Assembly (NCBI GenBank): GCA_000802095.1
Contig: JUEB01000013.1
Coordinates: forward strand, 186,001 to 250,000
Direction: 5' to 3'
Length of the DNA stretch: 64,000 nucleotides
Origin: Peptococcaceae bacterium BICA1-7
Lineage (GTDB): Bacteria; Bacillota; Desulfotomaculia; Desulfotomaculales; Desulfocucumaceae
In this document: positions 1 to 8,409 of the stretch, piece after piece
Position numbering within the stretch: position 1 is the stretch's first letter
Layout: every line of letters starts with the position of its first letter
Notes under the pieces: model-generated
Databases searched by the model: none
Seen by the model: the letters and a program-made list of their open reading frames with translations, nothing else
What the model was told of the DNA's origin: nothing
Program-made: the position numbers and the translations under genes

Positions 1-1488
1 CTTGCTTTGCAGGTTGCGGGACATATCACCTATTTCATCCAGGAACAGGGTGCCTCCGTCCGCTATGGCAAATTTCCCCTGCTTGCCCCCCTTTTGGGCG
101 CCTGTGAAGGCGCCTGAGGCATAGCCGAAAAATTCGGACTCCAGCAGGTTTTCAGGCACAGCCGCACAGTTTATTTTGACATAAGGCCCCTTTCTCCGGG
201 GGCTGGCGTTGTGAACGGCCTCGGCAAACAGCTCCTTGCCGGTGCCGCTCTCCCCGGTAAGCAAAATGGTGGAACCGCCCCTGGCGGCCACCTCGGCCTC
301 CTGCTTTAACCTGCGCATTTCCCTGTTCACCGACACTATCCAGTCAAAAGTAACGGTAGTGGGGGTCTTTTTGGATTTCTCCTTGTAGTAGCTTAATTCA
401 TGATCCATTTGGGCCAGCCTTTCGGCCAGTTCTTTCACTTCTTCCAGCCGCTGAAAAACTATTCTGCCCACCGCACCAATTACCTTACCGGCCCTGATAA
501 TGGGTATGCAGGAAACTATATAGGGACGCCCGCCGATAACCTGGATTTGGTTGGTTTCCGCCATGCCTGTTTTAAGGGTCCTGGATAATTTTATATTCTC
601 AATGATCCGGTTTACCGGCTTATTCAGCAGATCGGACTCCTTTTTACCCAAAAACCGGCAGGCCGCCTCGTTGACCAGAAATATTTTCTCCTGCTCATCC
701 ACCACAATGATTGCCTCGTAGGCAATATTCAGCACGGTCAGCAGAGTTTCGTACAAACGCTTGGTGGCCTCCAACTCTGAGGCCACCTGGTCAAGATCTG
801 TCAGCGCCTGGAAGATGATTACCGCCCCGGTGACTCCATTTTCATTCACAATAGGGCTTATATTGCACAGTGTGTTGATCCCGTTTAATTTTTGTTTTAC
901 CCCGATAATAATCTGTGCGTCCTTATAAACAGAGGTCATATCCATGCCCGGAAGAATATCGCCGAAGAGACAGCCCTTTATCCTTTCCTGGCTAAGCCCC
1001 AGCATCTTTTCACCTGATCGGTTAATCAGCCTTATTTTGCTTTTTTTATCTATTACGATTACTCCATTGTGCATTTCATTGTAGACAGTATTAAGCTGTG
1101 CCGCCAATTTTTCGGATTCCTTAAACAGGGCCATGATCATATCAACCTTGGTAAAAATACCCAAAACCTTTCCCTGATCGTCTACAACAACACCTGTCCC
1201 CACAGGGCTGCTCTTTACAACCTTCTCAATTTCCGGATAGGGAGTGTCTACATGTATGGTCCCTACCTGGTGGTTGTAATGTCTTTCCAGGGACTCGGAT
1301 CTTTTGGCCCCGGACAGGAAGGCATCCATCAGATTAGCCTTGGTGAAAATACCCACCAGATTGCCCTGGGCATCCACCACAGGCAGCCCATCCAGCTTGC
1401 TTTGCCTCAGTATCCGGACACCCTGCTTTAAGGTGCTGTTTGAATGTAAGAGGGGCACATCCTTTGTCATAATCTCTCCCATACGCAT
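1..1488 (-). CDS. Sigma-54-dependent activator, CBS-PAS-PAS-AAA+ (C-terminus beyond window)
   Basis: Enhancer-binding transcription activator that remodels sigma-54 RNA polymerase. I translated 496 residues from the ATG at 1486-1488, which follows a strong GAGGAGGGGGAG Shine-Dalgarno; the reading frame runs off the left edge. Domains in order: paired CBS motifs (about 1-120), PAS (about 130-235), second PAS (about 245-350), then AAA+ with Walker A GESGTGKE (412-419), the sigma-54 contact loop GAFTGA (459-464) and Walker B GTLFLDEI (479-486). The helix-turn-helix end is not in the window. It lies just behind the beta-oxidation operon on the same strand, separated by a long hairpin. The operon's first gene has a -24/-12 promoter, so this protein is the obvious candidate activator (inference). 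CBS domains usually bind adenine nucleotides or CoA-like ligands, and PAS domains bind small molecules; the actual ligand is unknown. Confidence 0.93.
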   Translation of the reverse strand, partial: MRMGEIMTKDVPLLHSNSTLKQGVRILRQSKLDGLPVVDAQGNLVGIFTKANLMDAFLSGAKRSESLERHYNHQVGTIHVDTPYPEIEKVVKSSPVGTGVVVDDQGKVLGIFTKVDMIMALFKESEKLAAQLNTVYNEMHNGVIVIDKKSKIRLINRSGEKMLGLSQERIKGCLFGDILPGMDMTSVYKDAQIIIGVKQKLNGINTLCNISPIVNENGVTGAVIIFQALTDLDQVASELEATKRLYETLLTVLNIAYEAIIVVDEQEKIFLVNEAACRFLGKKESDLLNKPVNRIIENIKLSRTLKTGMAETNQIQVIGGRPYIVSCIPIIRAGKVIGAVGRIVFQRLEEVKELAERLAQMDHELSYYKEKSKKTPTTVTFDWIVSVNREMRRLKQEAEVAARGGSTILLTGESGTGKELFAEAVHNASPRRKGPYVKINCAAVPENLLESEFFGYASGAFTGAQKGGKQGKFAIADGGTLFLDEIGDMSRNLQSK

Positions 1489-1583
1489 GGATAGCTCCCC
1501 CTCCTCTTATTATAGAATGATTTTTGTTCAGATATTTCTCCTTTTGCTGCTGCATTCCTTCAATATTCTGCAAGAAAGAAGCA

Positions 1584-1639
1584 AAAAAGGGGACAGGCTG
1601 CTTTTTCATTCAAATGAAAAAGCAGCCTGTCCCCTTTTT
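1584..1639 (-). terminator. Perfect 27-bp inverted repeat, probable operon terminator
   Basis: The arms 1584-1610 and 1613-1639 are perfect reverse complements around a 2-base loop. Each arm carries GGGGACAGGCTGC flanked by A/T-rich ends, so the transcript would have a T-rich tail on either strand. It sits 8 bases beyond the SDR stop codon and upstream of the activator start, so it probably ends the beta-oxidation transcript. The stem is far longer than a typical intrinsic terminator and could be a dispersed palindromic repeat doing that job. Confidence 0.75.
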
Positions 1640-1646
1640 ATAATTT

Positions 1647-2414
1647 TTACCTGGGCTGCATTCTGATAGCCCCGTCCAGGCGGATGGTGGTTCCATTGAG
1701 CATGGGGTTTTCAATAATGCTCCGGGCCAGTAGGGCATACTCCTCCGGGTACCCCAGGCGGGACGGGAAGGGGGTCATTTCTCCCAGGGCCTTCTTAACA
1801 CTATCGGGAAGGCTGTCAAACATGGGCGTCTCAAAAAGTCCCGGGGCAATAGTGATCACCCGGATGCCATATGACGCCAGCTCTCTGGCAATGGGCAGAG
1901 TCATTCCAACCACACCGCCCTTGGAGGCGCTGTAGGCCACCTGGCCGATCTGTCCCTCAAAGGCAGCCACCGAGGCAGTACTGATAATTACTCCCCGTTC
2001 TCCCCCCTCATTGGGAGTGTTGGCAGCCATTTTTTCCGCAGCCAGACGGATGACATTAAAGGTCCCGATTAGGTTAACCTGAATAACTTTGCTAAAGCTG
2101 CCCAGGGAGTGGGGTCCTTTTTTGCTTAAAACTTTTTGGGCAATACCGATACCCGCACAGTTAACAACAATATGCACAGCCCCGAAAGCCTCAATGGCCC
2201 TGTCCACCGCCGCCTGTACACTGGCCTCATCTGTAACATCGGTTTTTACAAAAATTGCGCTGTCTCCCAGCTCAGCCACCAGCTTCGCGCCTCTTTCCTC
2301 CGACATATCAAGAATTACAGCCTTTCCCCCACCGGCCACAATATTTCTCACTGTGGCCTCACCCAGACCGGATGCCCCGCCTGTAACCAGGGCCACGCAA
2401 TTGTTAATTTTCAT
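1647..2414 (-). CDS. SDR-family 3-hydroxyacyl-CoA dehydrogenase (HSD10-like)
   Basis: 255-residue short-chain dehydrogenase, full length for the family. It shows the Rossmann motif TGGASGLG near residue 11, the NAG-type segment (NCAGIG), and the catalytic YSASK with an upstream serine in STASVAA. The pattern around residues 105-160 and the C-terminal [12 protein letters not shown] resemble type-2 (HSD10/ERAB-like) 3-hydroxyacyl-CoA dehydrogenases, which oxidise 3-hydroxyacyl-CoA with NAD. The start ATG at 2414 follows GGGAGAG with good spacing. It is the last gene of a leftward operon that already encodes ligase, dehydrogenase, hydratase and thiolase, and it supplies the otherwise missing dehydrogenation step. 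Substrate chain length cannot be read from sequence. Confidence 0.88.
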   Translation of the reverse strand: MKINNCVALVTGGASGLGEATVRNIVAGGGKAVILDMSEERGAKLVAELGDSAIFVKTDVTDEASVQAAVDRAIEAFGAVHIVVNCAGIGIAQKVLSKKGPHSLGSFSKVIQVNLIGTFNVIRLAAEKMAANTPNEGGERGVIISTASVAAFEGQIGQVAYSASKGGVVGMTLPIARELASYGIRVITIAPGLFETPMFDSLPDSVKKALGEMTPFPSRLGYPEEYALLARSIIENPMLNGTTIRLDGAIRMQPR

Positions 2415-2479
2415 AGCTATCTCTCCCTACTGTATTTATGTTTTATAGTTAATTAATTATATAGCTTACACTATTGCTA

Positions 2480-3631
2480 TTAATCCAGCCTTTCGATAAT
2501 GGTGGCATTGGCCATGCCATGCCCCTCACACATGGTCTGGAGCCCATATCTTGCTCCTGTTCTCTCCAGCTCATAGAGCATGGTAATCATCACCCGGGCC
2601 CCGCTGCAGCCCAGGGGGTGTCCCAGGGCTATAGCGCCCCCGTTAGGATTGAGCTTTTCCGAAGAGGCCCCCATTTCCACCAGCCAGGCCAGGGGAACAG
2701 GGGCAAAGGCCTCATTAACCTCAAAGATATCAATATCCTTGATAGAAAGGCCGGCTTTGGCCAGCACCATATGAGTGGCGGGAATGGGGCCGGTGAGCAT
2801 TAAAGTGGGGTCAGACCCCACCACGCTGCGGGCCAATACCTTGAAACGGGGCTTTAATCCCAATTCCAGGGCCTTCTCTCTGGACATAACCAGAATAGCC
2901 GATGCGCCGTCGCTGATCTGGCTGGAGTTACCGGCGGTAATTTTTCCGTTCTCCTTAAAGGGGGTTTTCAGCTTGGCCAGCTTTTCCAGAGAGGTATCCC
3001 GGCGGGGGCCCTCGTCGGTCTTAAATATTGTTTTGGTTCCATCCGGCAGGGTTACCTCCAAAGGCATTATTTCCCTGTCAAAACGTCCTTCTTCCTGGGC
3101 TTTAAGGGCTTTCAGATGACTTTGCAGTGAAAATTCATCCAGCTGTGCCCGGCTAAAGCCCCATTTATCGGCTATTCTTTCTGCGGAAAGCCCCTGGGGT
3201 ATAATCTCATAGCGGGAGGTCAGCTCTTTGCTGAATTGTGTATCTTTAAAACTGGACCCCATGGGTACCCTGGTCATATTCTCTATGCCTGCGGCCACAA
3301 CCACATCCATGTCGCCGCTGATGATGGCCTGGGCCGCAAAGTGCACCGCCTGCTGACTGGAGCCGCACTGCCGGTCCAGGGTGGTCCCCGGCACATGGGC
3401 AGGATAATCGGCGATCAGTGCCGCTTCCCTGCCAATGCACATGGACTGCTCACCCACCTGTGAAACACAGCCCATGATAACGTCTTCCACCAGCCCGGGA
3501 TCGATCCCGGCCCTTTTCACCAATTCTTTTAGCGCCAGCCCGGCCAGATCCTCCGACCGGATACCGCTAAGCATCCCACCCCGGCGTCCCACCGGCGTTC
3601 TCACAGCCTCAACAATAACTGCCTCTCTCAT
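2480..3631 (-). CDS. Acetyl-CoA acyltransferase (thiolase)
   Basis: 383-residue thiolase catalysing CoA-dependent cleavage of 3-ketoacyl-CoA. The nucleophilic cysteine lies in DRQCGSSQQA near residue 88, the histidine in GGAIALGHPLGCSG, and the C-terminal active-site cysteine in the variant MCEGHGMANA (commonly CxGxGxG). I chose ATG 3631 because AAAGGGTGG lies 6 bases upstream; an in-frame GTG at 3640 is too close to that site. It is part of the leftward beta-oxidation operon, downstream of the enoyl-CoA hydratase. A degradative role is favoured by context over a biosynthetic acetoacetyl-CoA thiolase role. Confidence 0.93.
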   Translation of the reverse strand: MREAVIVEAVRTPVGRRGGMLSGIRSEDLAGLALKELVKRAGIDPGLVEDVIMGCVSQVGEQSMCIGREAALIADYPAHVPGTTLDRQCGSSQQAVHFAAQAIISGDMDVVVAAGIENMTRVPMGSSFKDTQFSKELTSRYEIIPQGLSAERIADKWGFSRAQLDEFSLQSHLKALKAQEEGRFDREIMPLEVTLPDGTKTIFKTDEGPRRDTSLEKLAKLKTPFKENGKITAGNSSQISDGASAILVMSREKALELGLKPRFKVLARSVVGSDPTLMLTGPIPATHMVLAKAGLSIKDIDIFEVNEAFAPVPLAWLVEMGASSEKLNPNGGAIALGHPLGCSGARVMITMLYELERTGARYGLQTMCEGHGMANATIIERLD

Positions 3632-3667
3632 TAAAACCACCCTTTCGCAAATATATTTTAAGTCCTC

Positions 3668-4450
3668 TTACCTGTGTTTGAACTGAGCCTTCCTTTTTTC
3701 AATAAAAGCACTGACCCCCTCCTGTACATCCTGGGTTAAAAAAACCCTGTCAAAAAGGTCAGCCTCAATTTTCAATCCCAATTCCAGGCTGACCTGGACT
3801 CCCCTGTCCACAGCCTGTTTAATGAGGTTTAAGGCCACCCCCGGGCGTGAGGCCAGCTTTTTAGCCAATTTCATGGCTTCACCAGTAAGCTCCGGGGCCG
3901 GGACAACCCTGTTGACCAGGCCGATTTCCAGGGCCTCCCGGGCCGAAATGGGGTCCCCCAGAAACATCAGTTCCTTTGCTTTGGCTTCCCCAATCAGCCT
4001 GGGCAGACGCTGGGTCCCTCCACCCCCGGGGAAGAGCCCCAGAGTTATCTCCGGCAGGCCAAGCTGGGCGTTGTCCGCCGCTATGCGAAGGTCGCAGGCC
4101 AGGGCAAGCTCACAGCCTCCCCCCAGGGCAAAACCATTCACGACAGCAATGGTGGGCTTGGGAAAATTATCCAGAGCATTAAACATTTTGTGAGTCTCCA
4201 GGGCAAAAGCCCCGGCCAGCCCGGACTGCCCTTTGAGCAGTCCGGGAAACTCCTTTATATCAGCACCGGCCATAAAAAATCTTTCACCGGCCCCGGTAAC
4301 CACCAGCACCCTGACCTCATCGTCTTTACCCAGGGCTTCCAGATGCCTCAGCAATTCTACAGAAACCTGGCTGCTTAAAGCGTTTGCCGGTGGATTATTG
4401 ATGGTCAGAATAGCCACCTGGTTTTCCTTTCTCAGATCCACCTTTGCCAT
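3668..4450 (-). CDS. Enoyl-CoA hydratase/isomerase (crotonase family)
   Basis: 260-residue crotonase-fold enzyme, normal length for the family, hydrating 2-enoyl-CoA. The oxyanion-hole segment FMAGADIKEF and the GGGCELALACDLRIA block are present. The catalytic glutamate region PEITLGLFPGGGGTQRL is also conserved. The ATG at 4450 has AGGAGG 8 bases upstream. The open frame extends further upstream, but that part overlaps the acyl-CoA dehydrogenase and looks unlike protein. It sits between the second acyl-CoA dehydrogenase and the thiolase in the same operon. Confidence 0.93.
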   Translation of the reverse strand: MAKVDLRKENQVAILTINNPPANALSSQVSVELLRHLEALGKDDEVRVLVVTGAGERFFMAGADIKEFPGLLKGQSGLAGAFALETHKMFNALDNFPKPTIAVVNGFALGGGCELALACDLRIAADNAQLGLPEITLGLFPGGGGTQRLPRLIGEAKAKELMFLGDPISAREALEIGLVNRVVPAPELTGEAMKLAKKLASRPGVALNLIKQAVDRGVQVSLELGLKIEADLFDRVFLTQDVQEGVSAFIEKRKAQFKHR

Positions 4451-4479
4451 TATAAATACCTCCTGTTCACTTTGTTTTT

Positions 4480-5649
4480 TTATAATCCCAATTCTTTGGC
4501 GATGATGCTTTTCATTACCTCGGTGGCCCCGGCGAAGATGTTTTGCACCCTGACATCCCGGTAGTCCCGGCAGATGGGATATTCCTCCATATAGCCATAG
4601 CCCCCGTAAAGCTGCAGGCACTGATAGGCCACCCGGTTGGCCATTTCGGTAATCCAGTATTTGGCCATGGAAACCCTTTTCACCACATTATTGCCTTCCA
4701 TGTGATCCTCAATCAGCCTCTCCAGAAAGACCCTGCCCAGCTCGATTTCGGTAGCCATTTCTACAAGCTTAAAGGTATTGTGCTGGAATCTGGACACAGG
4801 TTTGCCGAATATGGTCCGCCCGTTGGTGTAATCCATAGCCTCTTTGAGCATTTTTTCAGCCAGGGCCTGGGCGCTGATGGAGGCCACCAGTCTTTCCTGC
4901 TGCAATTTTTGCATCAGACATATGAAACCTGCCCCCTCTTTACCCAGCAGGTTAGCTGCCGGCACCCGGCAGTTTTCAAAAAACAGCTCCACCGTGTCCT
5001 GGCTTTTTAAGCCCATCTTGTGCAGTCTGCGCCCTTTTTGAAAGCCGGGAGCGCCGCTTTCAACCACTATAAGACTTATTCCCCGGTGAGGGGGGTTTGC
5101 TTTGGGGTCGGTTTTGCAGGCCACAATCACCAGGTCGCAGTGCTCTCCCCCGGAAATAAATGTTTTGGCCCCATTCAAAACATAATGGTCCCCATCCTTT
5201 TCCGCCACCGTTTTAAGAGCGGACAGGTCGGATCCGGCATCGGGCTCGGTCATGGCCACGGCGGCAATTATTTCTCCGGACACACAGCCGGGGAGCCACT
5301 TCTGTTTTTGTTCCGGGGTGCCAAAGGAGTTAATGTACGGCACCACAATATCGCTATGCAGGGGGAACATTACATGGGTTCCTGCCCTGGCCAGTTCTTC
5401 GGCAATAATAACCGAGTAGCCGAAATCAGTCCCGGAGCCTCCATACTGTTCCTCCACCCAGGGGCACAAAAAGCCCTGGCTGCCGCATTTAAGCCATGCC
5501 TCCCGGGGCACCAGCCCCTCCTCTTCCCACTGCTGGTAGCAGGGCAGTATTTCTTTGTCAATAAATTTTCTAAAAGCGTCCCTGAATATTTTATAATCGC
5601 CGGAATTAAGATCAATGGTCACTATTTCATCCCCCCCAGGTTTTTTCAT
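4480..5649 (-). CDS. Acyl-CoA dehydrogenase, long-chain/isovaleryl-like subtype
   Basis: 389-residue FAD-dependent acyl-CoA dehydrogenase. The flavin and substrate segments AMTEPDAGSDLSALKT, FISGGEHCDL and YGGYGYMEEYP are present. At the C-terminus the usual catalytic IYEG glutamate is replaced: the protein reads NIFAGATEVMKSIIA. Long-chain and isovaleryl-CoA dehydrogenases share this substitution and use a glutamate about 130 residues earlier; here that would be the Glu of LKEAMDYT. So the enzyme is probably active and of that subtype. ATG 5649 follows GCGGGAG; GTG 5622 (reading VTIDL) is an alternative start. It lies directly downstream of a second, differently built dehydrogenase. Electrons would pass to ETF, which is not encoded in this window. 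Confidence 0.92.
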   Translation of the reverse strand: MKKPGGDEIVTIDLNSGDYKIFRDAFRKFIDKEILPCYQQWEEEGLVPREAWLKCGSQGFLCPWVEEQYGGSGTDFGYSVIIAEELARAGTHVMFPLHSDIVVPYINSFGTPEQKQKWLPGCVSGEIIAAVAMTEPDAGSDLSALKTVAEKDGDHYVLNGAKTFISGGEHCDLVIVACKTDPKANPPHRGISLIVVESGAPGFQKGRRLHKMGLKSQDTVELFFENCRVPAANLLGKEGAGFICLMQKLQQERLVASISAQALAEKMLKEAMDYTNGRTIFGKPVSRFQHNTFKLVEMATEIELGRVFLERLIEDHMEGNNVVKRVSMAKYWITEMANRVAYQCLQLYGGYGYMEEYPICRDYRDVRVQNIFAGATEVMKSIIAKELGL

Positions 5650-5700
5650 GCAACTCCCGCTAGGAGAATGTTGCAAAGGGCATGCCTGCCAGTCAACTGC

Positions 5701-6840
5701 TCAGAAAAGCCTTCTGGCAATAGTCATTTTCTCAGCCTCTTTAGCCCCTTCGTAAATCTCCAGTATCTTTGCATCCCTGTAAAATCTCTGAACATCATAC
5801 TCATCGATATAGCCATACCCACCATGGAGCTGCAAGGCCTTGTCAGCCAGCCAGACGGCACTTTCCCCGGAATAGTACTTGGCCATGGCATTTAGCGAAG
5901 GGTCCAGCTGACCGTAATCAGCCTTCCAGGCCGCCTTGTAAGTTATGCACCGGGCCAGTTCCACACGGGTAGCCATCTCGGCAAGCTGGAACTGAACACC
6001 CTGGTTCACCGCCAGGGGCCTGCCAAAAGTTTTTCTTTCCTGCACATACTGTATGGTCTTATCCAGTGCCCCCTGGCCCAGCCCCACACCTTGAGCAGCC
6101 ACCATAATCCTGGTCAGGTCAAAAAAGTGCATTAACTGGTAGAAGCCTTTGTTTTCCTGTCCGATCAAATTCTCCTGCGGCACCCTGACATCCTCAAAGG
6201 TTATTTCCGCCGTATCGGTGGCCCTGATACCCATTTTCCCGTGAATTTTTGATTTGGTAATGCCCGGACTGTCCGCCTCAACAATAATAAGACTGTGCTG
6301 ACTGGTTCGGCTTTCTGCCCCGGGGTTGGTAACGCAAAGCACCACCATAAAATCACAGATGGTGCCATTGGTGATAAACATTTTGCTGCCGTTGAGGATA
6401 TAGTCCTGGCCATCCTTTACCGCCCTGGTTTTTGCACCGGCCACGTCTGTGCCGGCATTCGGCTCGGTATAAGCCCCCGCACAGATGGCCTCCCCATTTA
6501 CAAGAGGAGGTAAGTACTTTTTCTTTTGCTCTTCAGTACCGTAAAGCATTATATTTTCCGATCCAAATGTAGCTGCCAGAACCGCCAGGCCAAGACCCAT
6601 GTCTATCCTGGAAAACTGCTCCATAACAAGGGCGGTCTCTATCCAGCCAACCCCGGCCCCACCGTACTCCTCCGGAATAATAATGCCTACCAGGCCAGTC
6701 TCACAGGCCTTTTTCCATAACTCCCGGGGATACTTTTCTTCCCTGTCACACTCTTTGGCGATTGGCTCAAATTCTTTCTTGGCGAATTTATAGGCCATAT
6801 TTTGCAGGTCCTTCTGCTCTTCAGTAAGCTCGAAATTCAT
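5701..6840 (-). CDS. Acyl-CoA dehydrogenase, short/medium-chain-like subtype
   Basis: 379-residue acyl-CoA dehydrogenase of standard length. Motifs include AYTEPNAGTDVAGAKT, MFITNG, QLHGGYGYIDEY and, near the C-terminus, EIYEGAKEAEK. The last retains the glutamate that acts as base in short- and medium-chain enzymes. The ATG at 6840 follows GGAGG with 9-base spacing. It is co-directional with the two CoA ligases upstream and the long-chain-like dehydrogenase downstream. The two dehydrogenases differ in base position, so they probably handle different acyl-CoAs rather than being simple duplicates (inference). Confidence 0.93.
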   Translation of the reverse strand: MNFELTEEQKDLQNMAYKFAKKEFEPIAKECDREEKYPRELWKKACETGLVGIIIPEEYGGAGVGWIETALVMEQFSRIDMGLGLAVLAATFGSENIMLYGTEEQKKKYLPPLVNGEAICAGAYTEPNAGTDVAGAKTRAVKDGQDYILNGSKMFITNGTICDFMVVLCVTNPGAESRTSQHSLIIVEADSPGITKSKIHGKMGIRATDTAEITFEDVRVPQENLIGQENKGFYQLMHFFDLTRIMVAAQGVGLGQGALDKTIQYVQERKTFGRPLAVNQGVQFQLAEMATRVELARCITYKAAWKADYGQLDPSLNAMAKYYSGESAVWLADKALQLHGGYGYIDEYDVQRFYRDAKILEIYEGAKEAEKMTIARRLF

Positions 6841-6874
6841 TAACCGGAAACCTCCATCTTTTTTAATACTAATA

Positions 6875-8389
6875 TCAGTTGGAACGTGGTGTTTGTTCAC
6901 TTCTCAGCACTGTTTTCAGCACCTTTCCCGACGGGTTACGGGGCAGGGCACTGGTAAAAACCACCTTGCGCGGCTTTTTATAGCCAGCCAGATGGCCCAC
7001 TGTAAATTCAATCACCTCGGCCTCGGTAAGCTCTTCCCCCGGCCGGGGAACTACCACAGCACAAACCGTTTCCCCCCACTTGGGGTCCGGAATACCAATT
7101 ACCGCCACTTCCAGTATTTTGGGGTGCTGGTAGAGCACAGCTTCCACCTCGGCGGGATAGACATTTTCTCCGCCACTGTTGACCATGTCTTTTTTCCGGT
7201 CAACGATATACAAAAAGCCTTCATCATCACTGCGGGCCAGATCACCCGTAAACAGCCAGCCGTCACGCAAAGTCCCGGCAGTGTCTCCGGGCAGGTTGTA
7301 ATACTCTTTCATCACCGTAGGGCCCCGGACAATTATTTCCCCAATTTCCCCTGTGGAAACATCCCGGCCCTGCTCATCAACCAAACGCACCTCCAGGGTA
7401 ATCAAGGCCTTCCCCACCGAGCCCTGCTTGCGGAAGGCGTCCTCCGACTTTAAAATGGTTACCCCCGGGCCGGACTCCGTTAAACCATAAACATCAATAA
7501 CTCCGGCATTGGGGAGGATCTCCCCGAGCTTCTTTTTTAATTCTACCGGCATAATCGAAGCCCCGGTTGCCGCTAGCCTGACGGACGATAAATCCAGTTT
7601 ATCCACTCCCGGCACCTGCAGCAGAAAACTATACATTGCCGGAACCAGGAAAAGGCTGGTAATCCTCTCATCGACCAACTTTTGGGCCAGAGCCGGCGGG
7701 TTGAAGGAAGTTTCCACCACCACAGCCGCTCCCATAAAAATATGGGGCAGGAGCCAGCAGTTAAGGGCAGCGGAGTGATACAGGGGCGGCGCCACTATAC
7801 AGCGGTCCTCGTGGTTGAAGCGGGCTTCCACCACCATATTCATGGCGTTCCAGATGCTGTTGTCATGGGTGAGCACCGCCCCTTTGGGCCGGCCCGTGGT
7901 TCCTGAAGTATACAGGATCAGATTGGGATCATCTCCCCGCACCTCAACAGCAGGCGGCACCTCCCCGGAGGCCAGGAATTCATCGTATATTCCCCCGCCC
8001 GGCGCCACTTCCTGGTAAATTTTCAGAAGGGGCAGATCCTTCTTCACCGCCTCCACCGTTTCACGGTAGGTGGAACCATAAAAGAGCATCTTACTTTCGC
8101 TGCTGTTCAGGATGAAGGCCAGTTCTCCACCGACCAGACGGTAGTTCAGGGGAACTCCCACCGCCCCCAGCCGGGCTGTGGCAAAATAAATTTCCACAAA
8201 CTGGTCGCAGTTTTCCATCAATAAAGCTACTTTATCGCCCTTTTGCACTCCGCTGCGGGCCATAGCACCGGCCAGACGTTCCACCCGCTGGTATAGCTGC
8301 TGCCAGGTTTGACGCCGCACACCGCAGACCAGCGCTTCCTTGGCCGGGTATTTAAACGCATTGCGGGCAAGCAGGGATGATATATTCAT
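6875..8389 (-). CDS. Acyl-CoA synthetase (AMP-forming ligase)
   Basis: 504-residue ANL-superfamily ligase that activates a carboxylic acid with ATP and CoA. The AMP-binding P-loop reads LYTSGTTGRPKGAVLTH. Further motifs are DVYGLTESGPG, the hinge region LFTGDLARSDDEGF, VNSGGENVYPAEVE, and the catalytic lysine in PRNPSGKVLK near the C-terminus. ATG 8389 was chosen because AGGAGG is 7 bases upstream; the in-frame TTG at 8395 abuts that site. It has the layout of fatty-acid or aromatic acid CoA ligases; the substrate is not deducible. Confidence 0.92.
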   Translation of the reverse strand: MNISSLLARNAFKYPAKEALVCGVRRQTWQQLYQRVERLAGAMARSGVQKGDKVALLMENCDQFVEIYFATARLGAVGVPLNYRLVGGELAFILNSSESKMLFYGSTYRETVEAVKKDLPLLKIYQEVAPGGGIYDEFLASGEVPPAVEVRGDDPNLILYTSGTTGRPKGAVLTHDNSIWNAMNMVVEARFNHEDRCIVAPPLYHSAALNCWLLPHIFMGAAVVVETSFNPPALAQKLVDERITSLFLVPAMYSFLLQVPGVDKLDLSSVRLAATGASIMPVELKKKLGEILPNAGVIDVYGLTESGPGVTILKSEDAFRKQGSVGKALITLEVRLVDEQGRDVSTGEIGEIIVRGPTVMKEYYNLPGDTAGTLRDGWLFTGDLARSDDEGFLYIVDRKKDMVNSGGENVYPAEVEAVLYQHPKILEVAVIGIPDPKWGETVCAVVVPRPGEELTEAEVIEFTVGHLAGYKKPRKVVFTSALPRNPSGKVLKTVLRSEQTPRSN

Positions 8390-8409
8390 TTGCAATCCTC
8401 CTGTCTACT

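Noticed and set aside
4451-4621. N-terminal extension of the enoyl-CoA hydratase
   Set aside because: The extension overlaps the upstream dehydrogenase, reads unlike protein, and the ATG at 4450 has an ideal AGGAGG site.
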